From Hyposmocoma kahamanoa (lineage: Eukaryota; Arthropoda; Insecta; Lepidoptera; Cosmopterigidae): a stretch of DNA of 64,000 nucleotides. The notes under the pieces were generated by a model. That model saw only the letters and a list, made by a program, of their open reading frames with translations, was not told where the DNA came from and did no database searches. Positions within the stretch are counted from its first letter, which is position 1; each line of letters starts with the position of its first letter. The stretch is from positions 2,824,145-2,888,144 of the forward strand of contig NW_020653409.1 in the NCBI RefSeq assembly GCF_003589595.1. The letters are read 5' to 3'. This document shows, piece after piece, positions 42,871-53,352 of the stretch. The translations under genes were made by a program, and so were the position numbers.

Positions 42871-43858
42871 AGAAGGAAAAAAAGACAAAAAATCACCGAA
42901 CTAACTCTTTCTCAATGAGCTCTACTGGTACTAAATTATATATTTTACTGTTTTGCGTAGTTATTTAGATTCAACGGTTTAGTGGTAGTAACTGATGGTT
43001 CTGCAATGCTCAATGGGAATTGAGCGTGCCAACAGCTCCGGTATCTACCAGGACGTAGGGAAGGAGTTGTACGTTCATATTGTTTGTGTAAACTGGTTGA
43101 TTTGGGGTCCGGACCAGATTGTAAAACGGTGCGAGTTTGTTTGTACAAGTAATAATGCCCTTCCCATATAACCGAGAGGTTGATAGGGAGTGGCATTATA
43201 AACAAAACTTAAGTAGAAAGATACGATCCCGTTTTGTGTACAGTAAAGTCAAAATTACCTTGATGACCTACCCAGTGAGTCAGCAAAATGGATCCTTTAA
43301 AACCTACGTTTATTCAATATAAAACAGGCAACCAACTAAACGTAAGCTTTCTATCTCTAGTATAAATTCCAGCTATAATTATTGCAAAACAAGTAGGCTA
43401 CACAAAATAAAATACTTAAACATAACGTGTGCAAGCGCAGACTGAGGCTGAGGTAGCAAGGTGTGATAAACGTTTGCCGCCATGTTGTCAAAAGCGACAG
43501 TAATGGATAGTGTGGTGTGAAGTTATTAACTAGAGCTGCCTTAGAATTGCATATAAAACCAGTAGAGATGAACTGTAGGCTCTATAAATACAGAGTATGG
43601 ATCAGTGATCATATTAAAAACGACAAGTTGTACGGAACTACGGCTGTTGTTGTGGATAATTATGAAAAATGATTACGGTGTGAATGAATATTAGAATGTT
43701 CTTTTATCATTCTTGACATAGTTAATTTATAATATTGTACCTTGACTTTTTTATTATTGTAGTAGTCAAGTAATAATTATTAACTTCACGTTTGCGTCTT
43801 ATTTTGTTTATATGAAACGTCTTTGTGGGTTATTTGCAGGTTAATTTTTCCTACCTTT
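42871..43858. other. intergenic, nothing recognised
   Basis: About 1 kb. Opposing short frames near 42945-43322 have no recognised motif. A GC-richer patch with ggtgtgataaacgtttgccg lies at 43460-43480. Confidence 0.4.
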
Positions 43859-44037
43859 TTTTTATAATACTAGGTGCGGGACGAACAAGTCGTGCGCCAG
43901 GTGGTAAGCGGCACGCATGTCCGTAGATATGCAATGTCACTCAGAGCTTTAAATGCAAAAGATCTCAGGGGCACTGCCACTGCACCCATCAACCTGAGAC
44001 ATAAGTTGACAAGTCTCATGTGCCTGTAATATCATCA
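43859..44037 (-). mobile_element. Rpt-C copy, left of a pair
   Basis: Minus strand: gacgaacaagtcgtgcgcca, gatctcaggggcactgccac and gttgacaagtctcatgtgcc, ending at the 'caccagc' block. Confidence 0.88.
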
Positions 44038-44051
44038 GCTCTCAGTAGATT

Positions 44052-44305
44052 ATATAGGGTGAAATTGTGAAAGAGTTCGACCAGGGAAGTATTGCCACCT
44101 TACCTATTTCTACCGCCAAGCAGTAATGTGACCATTACTGCGTTCCGGTTGAAGGGTAAGGGTGCTGTTGAAATTAAAGGCATGTGGTACTTTTCAACAT
44201 AAGTCTCAGGGTGACGGGCGCAGTGCCAATGCCCCTGAGATCTTTGTGATTTAAAGCAATTATTATGGACAAGCGTGTCGCTTACCATTAGGTGCACGAC
44301 ACGAC
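44052..44305 (+). mobile_element. Rpt-C copy, right of a pair
   Basis: Attgtgaaagagttcgacca, tctaccgccaagcagtaatg and hairpin gtaatgtgaccattac; ends at aggtgcacgacacgac, where a SINE-D copy joins. Confidence 0.88.
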
Positions 44306-44556
44306 CCACAATGAGAGGGTTCGAGCTGTAGTTCCCACCCGAGCTGAGTTCTATTTGATAAATTCTCACACATAACTAAATTGCTTTTGCAGATGTTTGC
44401 AGGTTTACTCGCAATGTTTTCCTTCACCGAAAAGCTCTTGGCAAATTACTAATTATAGTTCGCCCATACATTCCTAAAAACTCTGTCCCGGATTCGAACT
44501 CACGACTCTCTGCTTGAGAGGCGATTGGTCAAACCATTGGGCCACCACGGCTTCAT
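44306..44556 (-). mobile_element. SINE-D, near full length
   Basis: Minus-strand tRNA-like head at 44493-44556: box B ggattcgaactcacga and box A accattgggccaccacgg on the plus strand. The body has aatgttttccttcaccgaaa, and the end holds atgagagggttcgagctgta and gttcccaccc. Confidence 0.8.
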
Positions 44557-44762
44557 GTTAAGTTTAGTAAAATATAATATCTCACAGTACTAAACACTGT
44601 AAACTCTAGCGCAGCAAATATCAGCGCATGCGCGTTTGGGCGTGGCTGTGTTTGAACTCCGACTCCGCTGTTTGACAAGCAACGATTGGAAATAATGATG
44701 CTGGGCTACAAATAATGAAAATAAATCATTAATATTCATCTACTATGAACAAAAAAAAATTG

Positions 44763-44993
44763 TTTATGTTTTATAATTCCAAGTGACGCGACTGTCCGTA
44801 ACTAAGCCGTAAAAACTGCGCCAGTCACCCTGATACATAAGTTGACAAGTTCCCTGTGCCTGTAATTTCACCAGCACCCTTATCCTTCTAAGCCGGAACG
44901 CAGTAACACGCACGTTACTGCTTGGCGGCAAAAATAGGTAAGGTGGCAGTACTTCCCTGGAAGAACTCTTTCACAAAAAGCTCTACTCCTACG
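44763..44993 (-). mobile_element. Rpt-C copy
   Basis: Minus strand: atacataagttgacaagttc, gtaacacgcacgttactgc (a hairpin variant) and gaactctttcacaaaaagct. The tail side is shortened. Confidence 0.87.
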
Positions 44994-45117
44994 AAAATTA
45001 AAAACTTCGGCATCGAATCCAGCCTGATCGTAGGAATTTTTTCGTAGTGTTTAAATTAGATTTTAATTATTAAGACATTGTTTTAAAAGCATGTAATTTT
45101 AAGCTAAATAGCTGAAA

Positions 45118-45325
45118 CGGTTTACTGCCGAACGGTTGCCGGGACGGCAGATATATTTGTATGGCCTATATTTATTTCTTTCGTGAGTTTCCATGTAATT
45201 AGTGGTTTAGGTTATGGTCACACACATGGACATGTGTGTGACCATAGCATCCGCGATACAGGGTACCGACCAAGTACCAAGTACAGGGTTTCCTTAATGC
45301 GGAGTGTGTGCGTTATTTTATTGTT
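45118..45325 (+). mobile_element. SINE-B, scrambled
   Basis: The head is reduced to ctgccgaacggttgccggg without a real box B. Body blocks tggcctatatttatttcttt and tgcggagtgtgtgcgtta remain. A perfect 16-bp inverted duplication (tatggtcacacacatg / catgtgtgtgaccata, 45213-45246) replaces the usual tgtgtgtccatgg block. Confidence 0.78.
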
Positions 45326-45401
45326 ATTAACTCTTTAATACTAAACTAATATTTTTGGGGTATTCATTTTCTAATTTCCGTGAAAATTTTTATTATTTAT
45401 A

Positions 45402-46487
45402 CAGGGTGTAAATTTGAAACGGGGCAGGAAGGCCAGCTACCTTGATCGTTGCAGTTACAGGAAAACGGTTCTAGAAGACTATCCATGGATTTTGAAGATA
45501 TTTAGATTGCCATTCACATTTTGAAAAAATGGTACAGTCAGCAAGGTAAAAGGCAATTTTTACAAAACTTTTTTTTATGCCATTCGATTTGGTCTCTGAT
45601 AAGGATCAATAGTCTCTATGGGACAAACTGAGGTAAGAGTACTTTAAATGTCAGAATTCGCAAAAAACTTTTTACCATACATTTTGTAGGGACCTATTTA
45701 GTAATCAGTTATTCTGGAAACTAACAAATTGACAACGTATTATGTATTTCAAAATAAAAACAATAACGAAAAGCAAAATAACATAAAAAGTCTATGATAG
45801 TAAGTGCCCGAATTGATTGCCGCCTTGGCGGATGCGTCGGTTCGCTTTCTTCCGCAAAGAGCAAGTAGCGGCTGAAATTCTACTCAGATGGGTTCTATTG
45901 AAAATTGCTGCGTTTTTTAATTATTGAACACTGTTGTATTTTTTTATAAATTTAATTTTTTACATAGCCCCAAAGAAAAAATCAAGGGGCGTCGGATGAG
46001 GACTGCGCGGTGGCCATTTGATAGGACCATGTGTTCCAATTAATTTGTTTCCACACTTGAGAACGTTTTGATTAAAAATCGTCTCAAAAGTGACAATTCT
46101 CTATTAACAAAACAAAACAAAGCTGTTCCAAATTAAGAAAATAGTAATATGATTATAATTTGGTTTTACTTAAGTCTTATTTAGTAGAGTAGTGGACAGT
46201 TTCGTTTCTAACAAAAAAAAAAATATTTAAAAAGATTTTTTGCGATTTCTGCCATTTCGAGTACTCTTACCACAGTTGTTCCCGTAGAGATTATATATCC
46301 TTACCAGAGACCGGATCGAATGGCATAAAAAAATGGCGTAAAAATTGCCTTTTATCTTGCTGACTGTACCATTTTTTCAAAATCTGTGAATGCCAATCAA
46401 AATATCTTCAAAATTCATAGATAGTCTTCTATGACCGTTTTCCTGTAGGTAGCTGGCCTTGCTGCCCCGTCTCAAATTTACACCCTG
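45402..46487 (-). mobile_element. Tc1/mariner-like element with ~270-bp inverted ends
   Basis: Starts cagggtgtaaatttgaaacg and ends tcaaatttacaccctg, with TA just outside both ends (45400-45401, 46488-46489). The inverted arms run to about 45680 and from about 46225. Inside lies the tail of a mariner-type transposase (separate entry). At 1086 bp the element is probably a deletion derivative. Outside it, ctaatttccgtgaaaatttt (45371) and aaaattgttacggaaattag (about 46588) also pair, an unexplained outer inverted repeat. Confidence 0.88.
45792..46090 (-). pseudogene. mariner-type transposase C-terminal relic
   Basis: On the minus strand the frame NVLKCGNKLIGTHGPIKWPP leads into RSPHPTPLDF. It resembles the signature G....WPPRSPDLTPLDFFLWG around the last part of the catalytic domain of Tc1/mariner-superfamily transposases. 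One base is missing in the T run after LDF, so LWGY is out of frame. Further on, ATCSLRKKANRRIRQGGNQF and GHLLS stop correspond to the family's C-terminal end. The first two catalytic aspartates are not present. It is a broken gene carried by a nonautonomous element. Confidence 0.78.
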
Positions 46488-46489
46488 TA

Positions 46490-46948
46490 TATTCATATTT
46501 TATCGTGTAATTACTGAATAATATTTCACGACACAATACTCGAATATTAAATAGTATTGCATGATAAGAAATCGAATACTTAAATAATAAAAATTGTTAC
46601 GGAAATTAGATAGTGAACACTAGTCCGAGAATGACCGATGTATGTACCGTTTATGGTTTATATTTTCAATTTACATAATTATATGAACAGAAACTGGGTG
46701 ATATCATTTCATATTATACATTAACTCCGTTGTTATAATTTTATTGTAAGGTTAACCTTTAAAGTCGTAATGAGTTTAAATTAACATAACTATGCGGGTA
46801 GTTAATTTTTATATCAAAATATTTGTTTCAATTTAATTGCAGGTAAACTGCATTAAAATAACAGAATAAATTAGTTAACAAAGTTGTATTAAATATTCCT
46901 TCTTGGTATAGCTTTTTGCTTCAAGAGTAAAGAATATATGCTTATAAA
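46490..46948. other. intergenic, nothing recognised
   Basis: AT-rich, without a frame. Confidence 0.45.
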
Positions 46949-47236
46949 CATTGACTTACAATTATATGGACGTCGAGTCCGCGCTAAAAAGTGTCCGAAC
47001 TTATAGGGCGTTAAAATCGTATACAGAGCGTCATTCACGCTTTAGTCTTCGTTTGTTCGACTGACAGCGAAGCAAGCAAAATTAGACAGTACTGCGATGA
47101 CATTCCAATTTAAATTCAACGTTTTAGCTTTTTCATATTCCTTTACATGTCACTACGTTTAAATAGGTTGACTTGGGACATTTTTTTTTCGTGGTTTTTG
47201 TATTAGACCCGTCGTCCATTTATTTGTAAGTCAATG
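46949..47236 (-). mobile_element. MITE-E, inverted orientation, perfect 8-bp duplication
   Basis: Begins cattgacttacaattatatg and ends atttatttgtaagtcaatg, flanked by cttataaa at 46941-46948 and 47237-47244. Confidence 0.93.
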
Positions 47237-47285
47237 CTTATAAACATTAGAAAATGCTAGAACTACAAAGACTGAGATATTTTTA

Positions 47286-47390
47286 GTAGTAGGAGCACCT
47301 TGTGAAAGAGTTTGTCCAGGGAAGTATTTACTGGCTACCTATTTGTAAATGCGAGCATTACGCCCTTCTGTTTTGTAGGGTAAAGGTGAG
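47286..47390 (+). mobile_element. Rpt-C 5' part, diverged
   Basis: Tagtagtaggagcaccttgt, gtttgtccagggaagtat and gcgagcattacgccc are worn 5' blocks. Confidence 0.75.
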
Positions 47391-48056
47391 GCCAGACGAG
47401 CGGAATCTTTTGAGTTGTGAGTCGTGTTTTTTGAGACGATTAATTTACGCTGTATTCGGTTTTACATTATGGTGTCACTTCACATGGCTATTTGCATTTG
47501 CGTATTTGATATATTTGGCAAACAATCACCATGTGTAGATAGCAACTATTTGCCTTGGTTGCCTATTCGACAAATACAGCAAACACCAAATTTGCGTTAC
47601 CGAGCGCTGGTCGGTTTCTCGACGCACATCAAAGAAGCCAAATAGGCAAATATGCAAGCAAACCGTTCACACTATGGTCATATTCATTAATGTAACTCCT
47701 TATTAGGCATGTGTAGATGGTAATTTTTGCCAGAGTCTGCATGTTGGTCAGTAGGTACGTCAAATGTTTTTCCAAGTCTATAAAACACCCAATAGCGAAT
47801 ACAAGTAAACACGACGATGCAAAATTGGTTGTCTTCCGGTCGCCGGTATGACGTGGTTGTGCGGGAGAAAGGGAAGAGGGAGACATTTATTGGCATGTGA
47901 TAAGTATGTGACAGTATTTTACAACTTAATTTGTATACACATAATCTTCCACATAGTATATGAAACTGCACACACTTTAATCTTTTCATATTAAGTACAT
48001 AGATACACCCAGCTTCTTTTTCTAACAACATCTAATGCTTCATAAATGCACACTCT

Positions 48057-48372
48057 TTTTAGCCGACTTCACAGAAAGGAAAAAGGAGGGGTTCTCAATT
48101 CGACTGTAAGTTTTTTTTGGTATATATGTTACGCGATAACTGCGGCATTTGTGAACCAATTTAGATGATTCTTTTTTTGTTGGAAAGAGGGGAGGTACAC
48201 AGTAGTGGTCCCATTTAAAGTTAAAGAAAATATTTCACCTCTAAGAGTGGTAAACTAGGGGATAATCCGGTTTCGCTCACTTTCCGGTAACCTTTTTCAA
48301 TAAAACTTGGCAAATAGATATAATTCCACGCATTTTCAAGGTCGGTTTTTTAGTACTCTGTACTAAAAAACC
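48057..48372 (-). mobile_element. Rpt-F, full length
   Basis: Plus strand: tagccgacttcacagaaagg, tgtgaaccaatttagatgat, ttccggtaacctttttcaat and caaggtcggttttttagtac-tctgtact at its 5' end. Confidence 0.85.
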
Positions 48373-48375
48373 GAG

Positions 48376-48437
48376 ATGAATCAGTTACGTTGTATGACAC
48401 GTACGTGAGATTATGATGAATCAGTTACGTTGTATGA
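48376..48437 (+). repeat. tandem direct repeat, 25 bp, two units
   Basis: Gatgaatcagttacgttgta followed by tgaca occurs at 48376 and again at 48412, directly after the Rpt-F end. Confidence 0.85.
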
Positions 48438-48564
48438 CAAAACACCACTACAAATGCTTAAAAGCAACTGAGTAACATACGCTCGTCTGGCACCCCAACC
48501 GAATTTCAGTTGAACGTAAACTACGATACTCAAAAAACTCTACTAACAAAATTACGCTCATATG

Positions 48565-48700
48565 TGCTCGCCCTAACGGTGCTGATAAAATTACAGAAAC
48601 ATGAGACTTGTCAATTCATGTCTGCGGGTGAGGGGTGCAGTGGCAGTGCCCCTCAGATTTTAGGGTTTTACAGCTCTGAACGGCACTGCAAATGGTATGA
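48565..48700 (+). mobile_element. Rpt-C 3' part
   Basis: Acggtgctgataaaattaca, cttgtcaattcatgtctg and gtggcagtgcccctcagatt are present; the copy stops before the A-rich end. Confidence 0.82.
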
Positions 48701-49082
48701 ACACTGCTAATTATTCGTTGTAAATCGAGTTTTATTCAATTATACGATATTATTACAATGTTTATTGCAGTCCTCGTCGATTCGATTTGCTTTTCTATTA
48801 AATCAGTTAGCTTGAAAATCGCACTAAAATAAATCGAGACAAAAAATCGTTAGATCGGTCTTAATAAAAATCGAATCATAATGTGCTTCCCTAATAGTGA
48901 GAATCTATAGGATTGCAAGGTGGGTGGGGCAATTCTATGGAGTCATCTCTTTTTCGTCAAAAAGATTTTTTATATCAACAAATGTTATATTACAAACTTA
49001 CTAATTAGTATGGATTTGTACCAATTACGTATTCTCCGTTTCCGCCCACGATTTTGGGCAAATATGTGTTAAACCCGGCGCT

Positions 49083-49170
49083 GTAAATATTTCTCCCGAC
49101 CCGGGAATAGAACCCGGAACCTCTGCGTGGCAGACCAGTATAGTAACCGTTCGGCCACGGCGGCAGTTAA
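49083..49170 (-). mobile_element. SINE-B head only
   Basis: Minus-strand tRNA-like region alone: gacccgggaatagaacccgg for box B and gtaaccgttcggccacgg for box A; the body is missing. Confidence 0.82.
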
Positions 49171-49184
49171 ATAGTCTATCATCT

Positions 49185-49295
49185 TTTCTGCCTCTTTGCA
49201 CCCACTGTTGAGTATAGGCCTACTTTCAATTGTGCCATTCTTTCCGGTCCCTTGCGAGTCGTCTCCAGTGGCTCCCAACTATGGCCCTGATGTTG
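49185..49295 (-). mobile_element. SINE-like fragment
   Basis: Cccactgttgagtataggcc and tccagtggctcccaactatg recall the 3' part of tRNA-headed lepidopteran SINEs ('cactgctggacataggcc'). Confidence 0.5.
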
Positions 49296-49690
49296 TCGTA
49301 AATAGTCTATAGTGCCAGAGTGCTTACACACGGCGATTTTTAGTAACGAGGCATACGCGATGCAAGCTCGCAACTGCATCGATACAAACGCGCGATAGCA
49401 TCAATACCAACGCCTGTAACTCCCAAGTATAGCGAAACGAAAAAGAGACGACGCCATAGAATACCCACTTTGCAATCCTGTGGATTCTCACTAAAGATGC
49501 ACATTAGGATTCGATTTTTATGAAAATCTAATCTAACGATTTTTTTGTATCGATTTATTTCAACGCGATTTTCGAGCGAACCGATTTAATCGCGCGTTTG
49601 TGTCGATGCAATCGCGTTTTTGTATCGATGCAACGCGTTTGTATCGATGTAATCGAATGCTCAAAATCGCCGTGTGGAACGACTCTAAAA

Positions 49691-50126
49691 ATAAAAAACC
49701 GTATTTTATGAACTACATTTTCAGGTACACACACAATATGAATCCTTATCTCAACTTGTTATTTATTCAGGTAAAAATGTTTTTAGTTAAGCAGTTTTTA
49801 TCAAGAACATAGTGGACTAACAGCTGCGCGTACGCAGTAAGATGCAATTATAAACAATGTATTTAGTAAGTTATAATTACTCTGACTCGATAGTAAGTAA
49901 TGTCACAATCTCTTAACGTCTTAACATTTTACACAATTTAAAGAGGCGGAATATTTTTGGTAATAGTTGTAACAACGATTGTGAAAATAGAAAGAAATTT
50001 AAATGTAGAACTTACATGAATATGAAAACCGCACATATTTTTATTTCTTAGGCACAATGTTAAGAGTCAGTATTTTAAAATACGAGTAGGTATTCCATAC
50101 GAGACAAGCAAGTATTTTCGTAGCTG
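49691..50126. other. intergenic with an isolated exon-like signal
   Basis: Acattttcag at 49720-49729 followed 46 bp later by attcag-gtaaaa would frame a short plus-strand exon. It has no partner, so no gene is called. Confidence 0.3.
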
Positions 50127-50258
50127 TAGAGCTTCTTGTGAAAAGTTTGTCCACAGAAGTACTGCTACTTTACCTATTTTTGCTAAGTAGTAATATGAGT
50201 GAGCAGTACTGCGTTCCGGATTTTGAAGGGTACGGGTTCTGGCTAAATTACAGGTCCA
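50127..50258 (+). mobile_element. Rpt-C 5' part, diverged
   Basis: Tgtagagcttcttgtgaaaa, tactgcgttccggattttga and taaattacaggtccatac are family blocks. Confidence 0.82.
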
Positions 50259-50706
50259 TACATGAAATGGAAATGATTTTGTGTTCTAGAAGGTTCAACT
50301 TTAAACTCCGCATGCGTTTGGTCCGCTGTTATGTTATATTACAAAATTGAAGAGTATGTTTTAGATAAAGAAGTATGGAAAGACAACAAGAGTCTAGATT
50401 CCACACAATTATGATTCAAAGTGTATTCCATAGCATTTAAGTTTATTTGAAAAGAGCAATCCCTAGAGTTTCTTGCTCGTTCTTCTCAGTGAGGTCAGCG
50501 TAGTGAACAAGCAGTAGCTTAAAAAGTAATATGAAAAAAATGACGTTTTCAAGTGTAAAAATTTTACCTATGTATTATACTCGTATGATTATTTGTATTT
50601 GACTTTAATTTTACACACGTGCCTTCCCCCTTTCAGCAGCTTCAAAAATGAGACTAGCTATTATGGTCGCCAATCTTCGTAGAGAAGCGGCACACTAAGA
50701 AAAAGA

Positions 50707-50838
50707 AGACGTGGGACTTGTCACATTGGCAGTACCCCCCGATCTTTACGATTTAAAGCTCTGAGTGATACTGCAACTGCCATGAACAGGCGAGTCTCTT
50801 ATTACCAGGCGAACGATTTGTTCGTCCAATAAAAATGT
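50707..50838 (+). mobile_element. Rpt-C 3' part
   Basis: Gacgtgggacttgtcacatt, atttaaagctctgagtgata and aacgatttgttcgtcc; the A-rich end is worn. Confidence 0.84.
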
Positions 50839-51454
50839 TATAACCAGTAGAATACAAATAAGCAGGCAAGAAATAGCAAATAAGGCGGTATTCAAAGCCC
50901 TTACAGCTCCACCTCTACAAAATCATAGCCGATACCCTCTTAGCACACTTTTCGATGGAATCCAAAGTGGTTAGTTGGTACCTAGCAGATATGTCCTATA
51001 GGTAGCAACAGTGCTCTATGCACAGCTGGGCTAGCTATAGATGTAGCAACTGTCTCGGTGTGAAGTAACGACTCGCATTGAAGAGTACCAAGTTTCCTGG
51101 CTGCATATTTGTTCTTTTTTGTTTATTGGCGGGTTTCGGCAATCCCCGTTTCCGCCGAGTTATATATAGAGCTTTTCTTAAATAATGCGAGGAAATAATA
51201 AATGACTAAAGAATGAAGGGGAATGTTAATAAGAAAAAAATAAAAATAATGTATTTCGCTTCTCAAGATGTTTTTTTAGAGAGATTTAGAAATTTTCACG
51301 TTTCTTTGTTAAGTTTTCAATGCTAAATTTTTATTCTTGTTTTAAATTTTTCGGAATACGGTCCATTATTATATTTTCGCTCTTATCACTAGAACTCATT
51401 TTCGGAAAGAAAATATAAAAAATGCAAAAAAAATCAAATGAAAATTCATTTATT
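50839..51454 (-). other. probable LINE 3' UTR and unclassified sequence
   Basis: It lies immediately downstream (minus strand) of the reverse-transcriptase relic that ends at 51455. AT-rich, with a conspicuous tttcggcaatccccgtttcc at 51138. Where the LINE ends cannot be fixed; no clear A-tail was found. Confidence 0.35.
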
Positions 51455-51892
51455 TTAGGCGAAGGCGAATGCAGTCCTCATGCAGTGAAGCATGATCGGG
51501 CAGTCAACCCTACCATCCACAACGCGAAGAACGTCATTTGAGCTGCCACGGATACGGTTTAGCAACGAGGCAGCTCTCTTTTTAAGAACAGCGCGAAAGC
51601 CATCCGTGTGAGCTTCTGTGAACATGCCTGATGCGTTACAGTACCGCAGCAACCCCAGCAACACTCTAAATGCGTTGTTGTACTGAATGCGCAGGGCGTT
51701 AATTGTATTCTGCGAACAGTTGACCCACAGATTACACGCATAAAAAGTTTGGCAGAATGCTTTGAAAACTATCACTTTAACAGGTACTGTATACCGTGCA
51801 AATCTGTGAGCCAACATATTGCTTCTAATGGCCAACGCCCTGCGCTCTCTCTCAACGTCCTCTCAACGTCCAAGAAAATAACTATAAAAATA
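51455..51892 (-). pseudogene. LINE reverse transcriptase, C-terminal fragment
   Basis: About 145 minus-strand codons, open from roughly VIFLDVEDVERERRAL through RSNMLAHRFARYTVPVKVIV, FKAFCQTFYACNLWV, ALRIQYNNAFRVLLGLLRY and MFTEAHTDGFRAVLKKRAAS to a taa stop. This is the region after the palm domain of non-LTR reverse transcriptases, with the conserved (C)NML..RF....V..VK..LF+AFC..FY...LW and YN.AFR.LL.L.R. The palm with its active-site FADD/YADD motif is missing, so the copy is 5'-truncated and inactive. It is the best-preserved coding piece in the window, which implies a fairly recent LINE insertion. No ATG is needed; the upstream end is a truncation point near 51892. Confidence 0.88.
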
Positions 51893-52440
51893 TACATAAA
51901 CAAAATACATAATTTCTATAAGAAAGAAGATATCCATAATATTAACCTTGAGCTAAGTCCAAACACACGGTACCACGACTTCGTTTAAACACACAAAAGG
52001 TAAAGGACTCTTTTGTGGGAAACTGTATCTGTATGACTGTTTTTCCTTGATCTGTTTACATAGCTCTTTGTTAGTAGATATATTTGAAACTTTGGAGCAG
52101 CGGACAGAAATGGATACATTATACTTATTTTGGCGGCAAGGAGTTGCCCGTTTCATAAATGATAAACCGAATGGTTTTTTTTAAAACTAATGCTAACATT
52201 TTCGAGCATGTCTTAGATAAGTACATTAAGTCTGCAACATCCTTTATTCGAAGCTGTGTAAACATGTACACAACCAACAATAAATATAGAAACCGTTAGT
52301 AGTTAGGGTACGTTACAAATAGTCAACCAGGTTAAATGCATCTCGGTGTATGTGCAATTATCATCAACGTAAATTCCTTAGGTTTTTACGACTGTTGCCC
52401 TTTGGCAAACAGCGAAACGCTGCCTTTAGTTGTCTATTAT
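51893..52440. other. intergenic, nothing recognised
   Basis: No supported frame. Gcggcaaggagttgcccg near 52132 is unremarkable. Confidence 0.4.
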
Positions 52441-52595
52441 TAATTTCAATTTTTTTTTCTTTTATTGAATTGCATGACCAATAAAGTAATGACGATTTTT
52501 TTTTAAATAATGCTTTTTCCCGCTAAAGAAATACCGTTTCGGAAATGCTAGGTTCTTGCATTTATAAAAAAATACGTCTCCAAGAACGGGCTTAC

Positions 52596-52672
52596 CTTAA
52601 TTAACCGTGACTGGTCCATATTCATCCAGTATTTGCAATGTGGTATTTGGATCAAACAACTTATTTACAGAC
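52596..52672 (-). CDS. candidate last exon of an unrecognised minus-strand gene
   Basis: On the minus strand a good acceptor (aatacatttgcag) precedes 77 bp that are open in only one frame: SVNKLFDPNTTLQILDEYGP then VTVN and taa. The taa is followed by g and a strong donor-like gtaagc, which is odd for a terminal exon. A poly(A) signal (aataaa on the minus strand) lies near 52461-52466, so a terminal exon with a ~200-base UTR is possible. It begins with one base of a codon, which fits the two bases left by the exon-like piece at 56310-56457. I do not recognise the peptide. It could also be a non-coding exon or chance. Confidence 0.3.
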
Positions 52673-52860
52673 CTGCAAATGTATTAAAAAACAATATATG
52701 TAGTCGTTATAGCATAGTATTATATCTTAATATATGCAGCGACGTTTACGGATTATTTTTTAAATTTAACGGAACCTAGAAAAAAAAGAAGTATTTTAAC
52801 TTTTGTCATTATTACTTCTTTCAATCATAACCAATTTTTTTTCTACTCATGTACTTTAAT

Positions 52861-53191
52861 CTGTCAATTATAACTGTTAAACCATATCACAAAGGCGCTC
52901 TTTTTAGTTCTGAATAAAAATATTCTTGTTTATGGTACTACTAAACTGAGAAATTTAGTTCTGTACATAGAACTATAACGAGTTTGAAAAAAAGAACGTC
53001 GCATTTTTGCTAATTAAAATATCAAATATGGCGCTACTCAAACGCTACACTGCCTGCCGATTGGTTAAATTGGCCTTAAGGTCTTGCACTCTTGCAACAA
53101 AAAAAAAAAGATTGGTATAAATATAAGCGGTACTTGGCCAGTTCTATTGCATGTCTTTGGTTTTTTGTTTTGTAGCGTTTGTTTGGTTTTC
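52861..53191 (+). repeat. duplicated segment upstream of the THAP exon (copy 1)
   Basis: It shares long blocks with 60882-61206: ctcaaacgct-ac/gt, aaatatcaaatatg.cgctac, attggtcgg/attggtataaat, ttggccagttct and ttggttttttgttttgtagc. Similarity is high but broken by small indels. This copy carries tataaata at 53116-53123; the other lacks it. Confidence 0.82.
53116..53123 (+). promoter_or_regulatory. TATA-like box upstream of the THAP start
   Basis: Ggtataaatataagcgg lies about 230 bp before the ATG at 53353. Position and sequence suit a promoter, but no initiator or transcript evidence exists. It is absent from the duplicate at 60882-61206. Confidence 0.35.
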
Positions 53192-53352
53192 ACTCAGAAT
53201 AATAACGCATATATATACATATAATAATAACCTAGCCCGCACACGCTAAGTGAGGCAAATAGAAGCGCTCCCAAAGGGCCTACACGAGAGGGCGGGCCTT
53301 CAGTGCTCAAGGTCAACTTGCACCGCGAACAGGTCCAGAATTTTAGCTAAAA

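Larger units (their letters stand above)
47388..48496. mobile_element. possible element with short inverted ends
   Basis: Ggtgaggccagacgagcg at 47388 mirrors cgctcgtctggcacc near 48480. Between them are an Rpt-F copy and unclassified sequence. Only about 14 bp match, and no target duplication is seen. Confidence 0.35.
48775..49690. mobile_element. long inverted-repeat DNA transposon, composite
   Basis: Left arm 48775-48965 (aaatcgttagatcgg, ttaataaaaatcgaatcata, gtgagaatctataggattgc) pairs with right arm 49435-49620. A second pair, cacacggcgatttttag at 49329 and ctcaaaatcgccgtgtgg ending near 49677, suggests another element with ends like agagtcgttccacacggcg. The (cgatgcaatcgcg) motif repeats three times at 49595-49650. 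A SINE-B head lies inside. Confidence 0.75.

Noticed and set aside
49730..49775. A short plus-strand exon between attttcag and attcag-gtaaaa
   Set aside because: No neighbouring exon or recognisable peptide; splice-like signals are common in AT-rich DNA.
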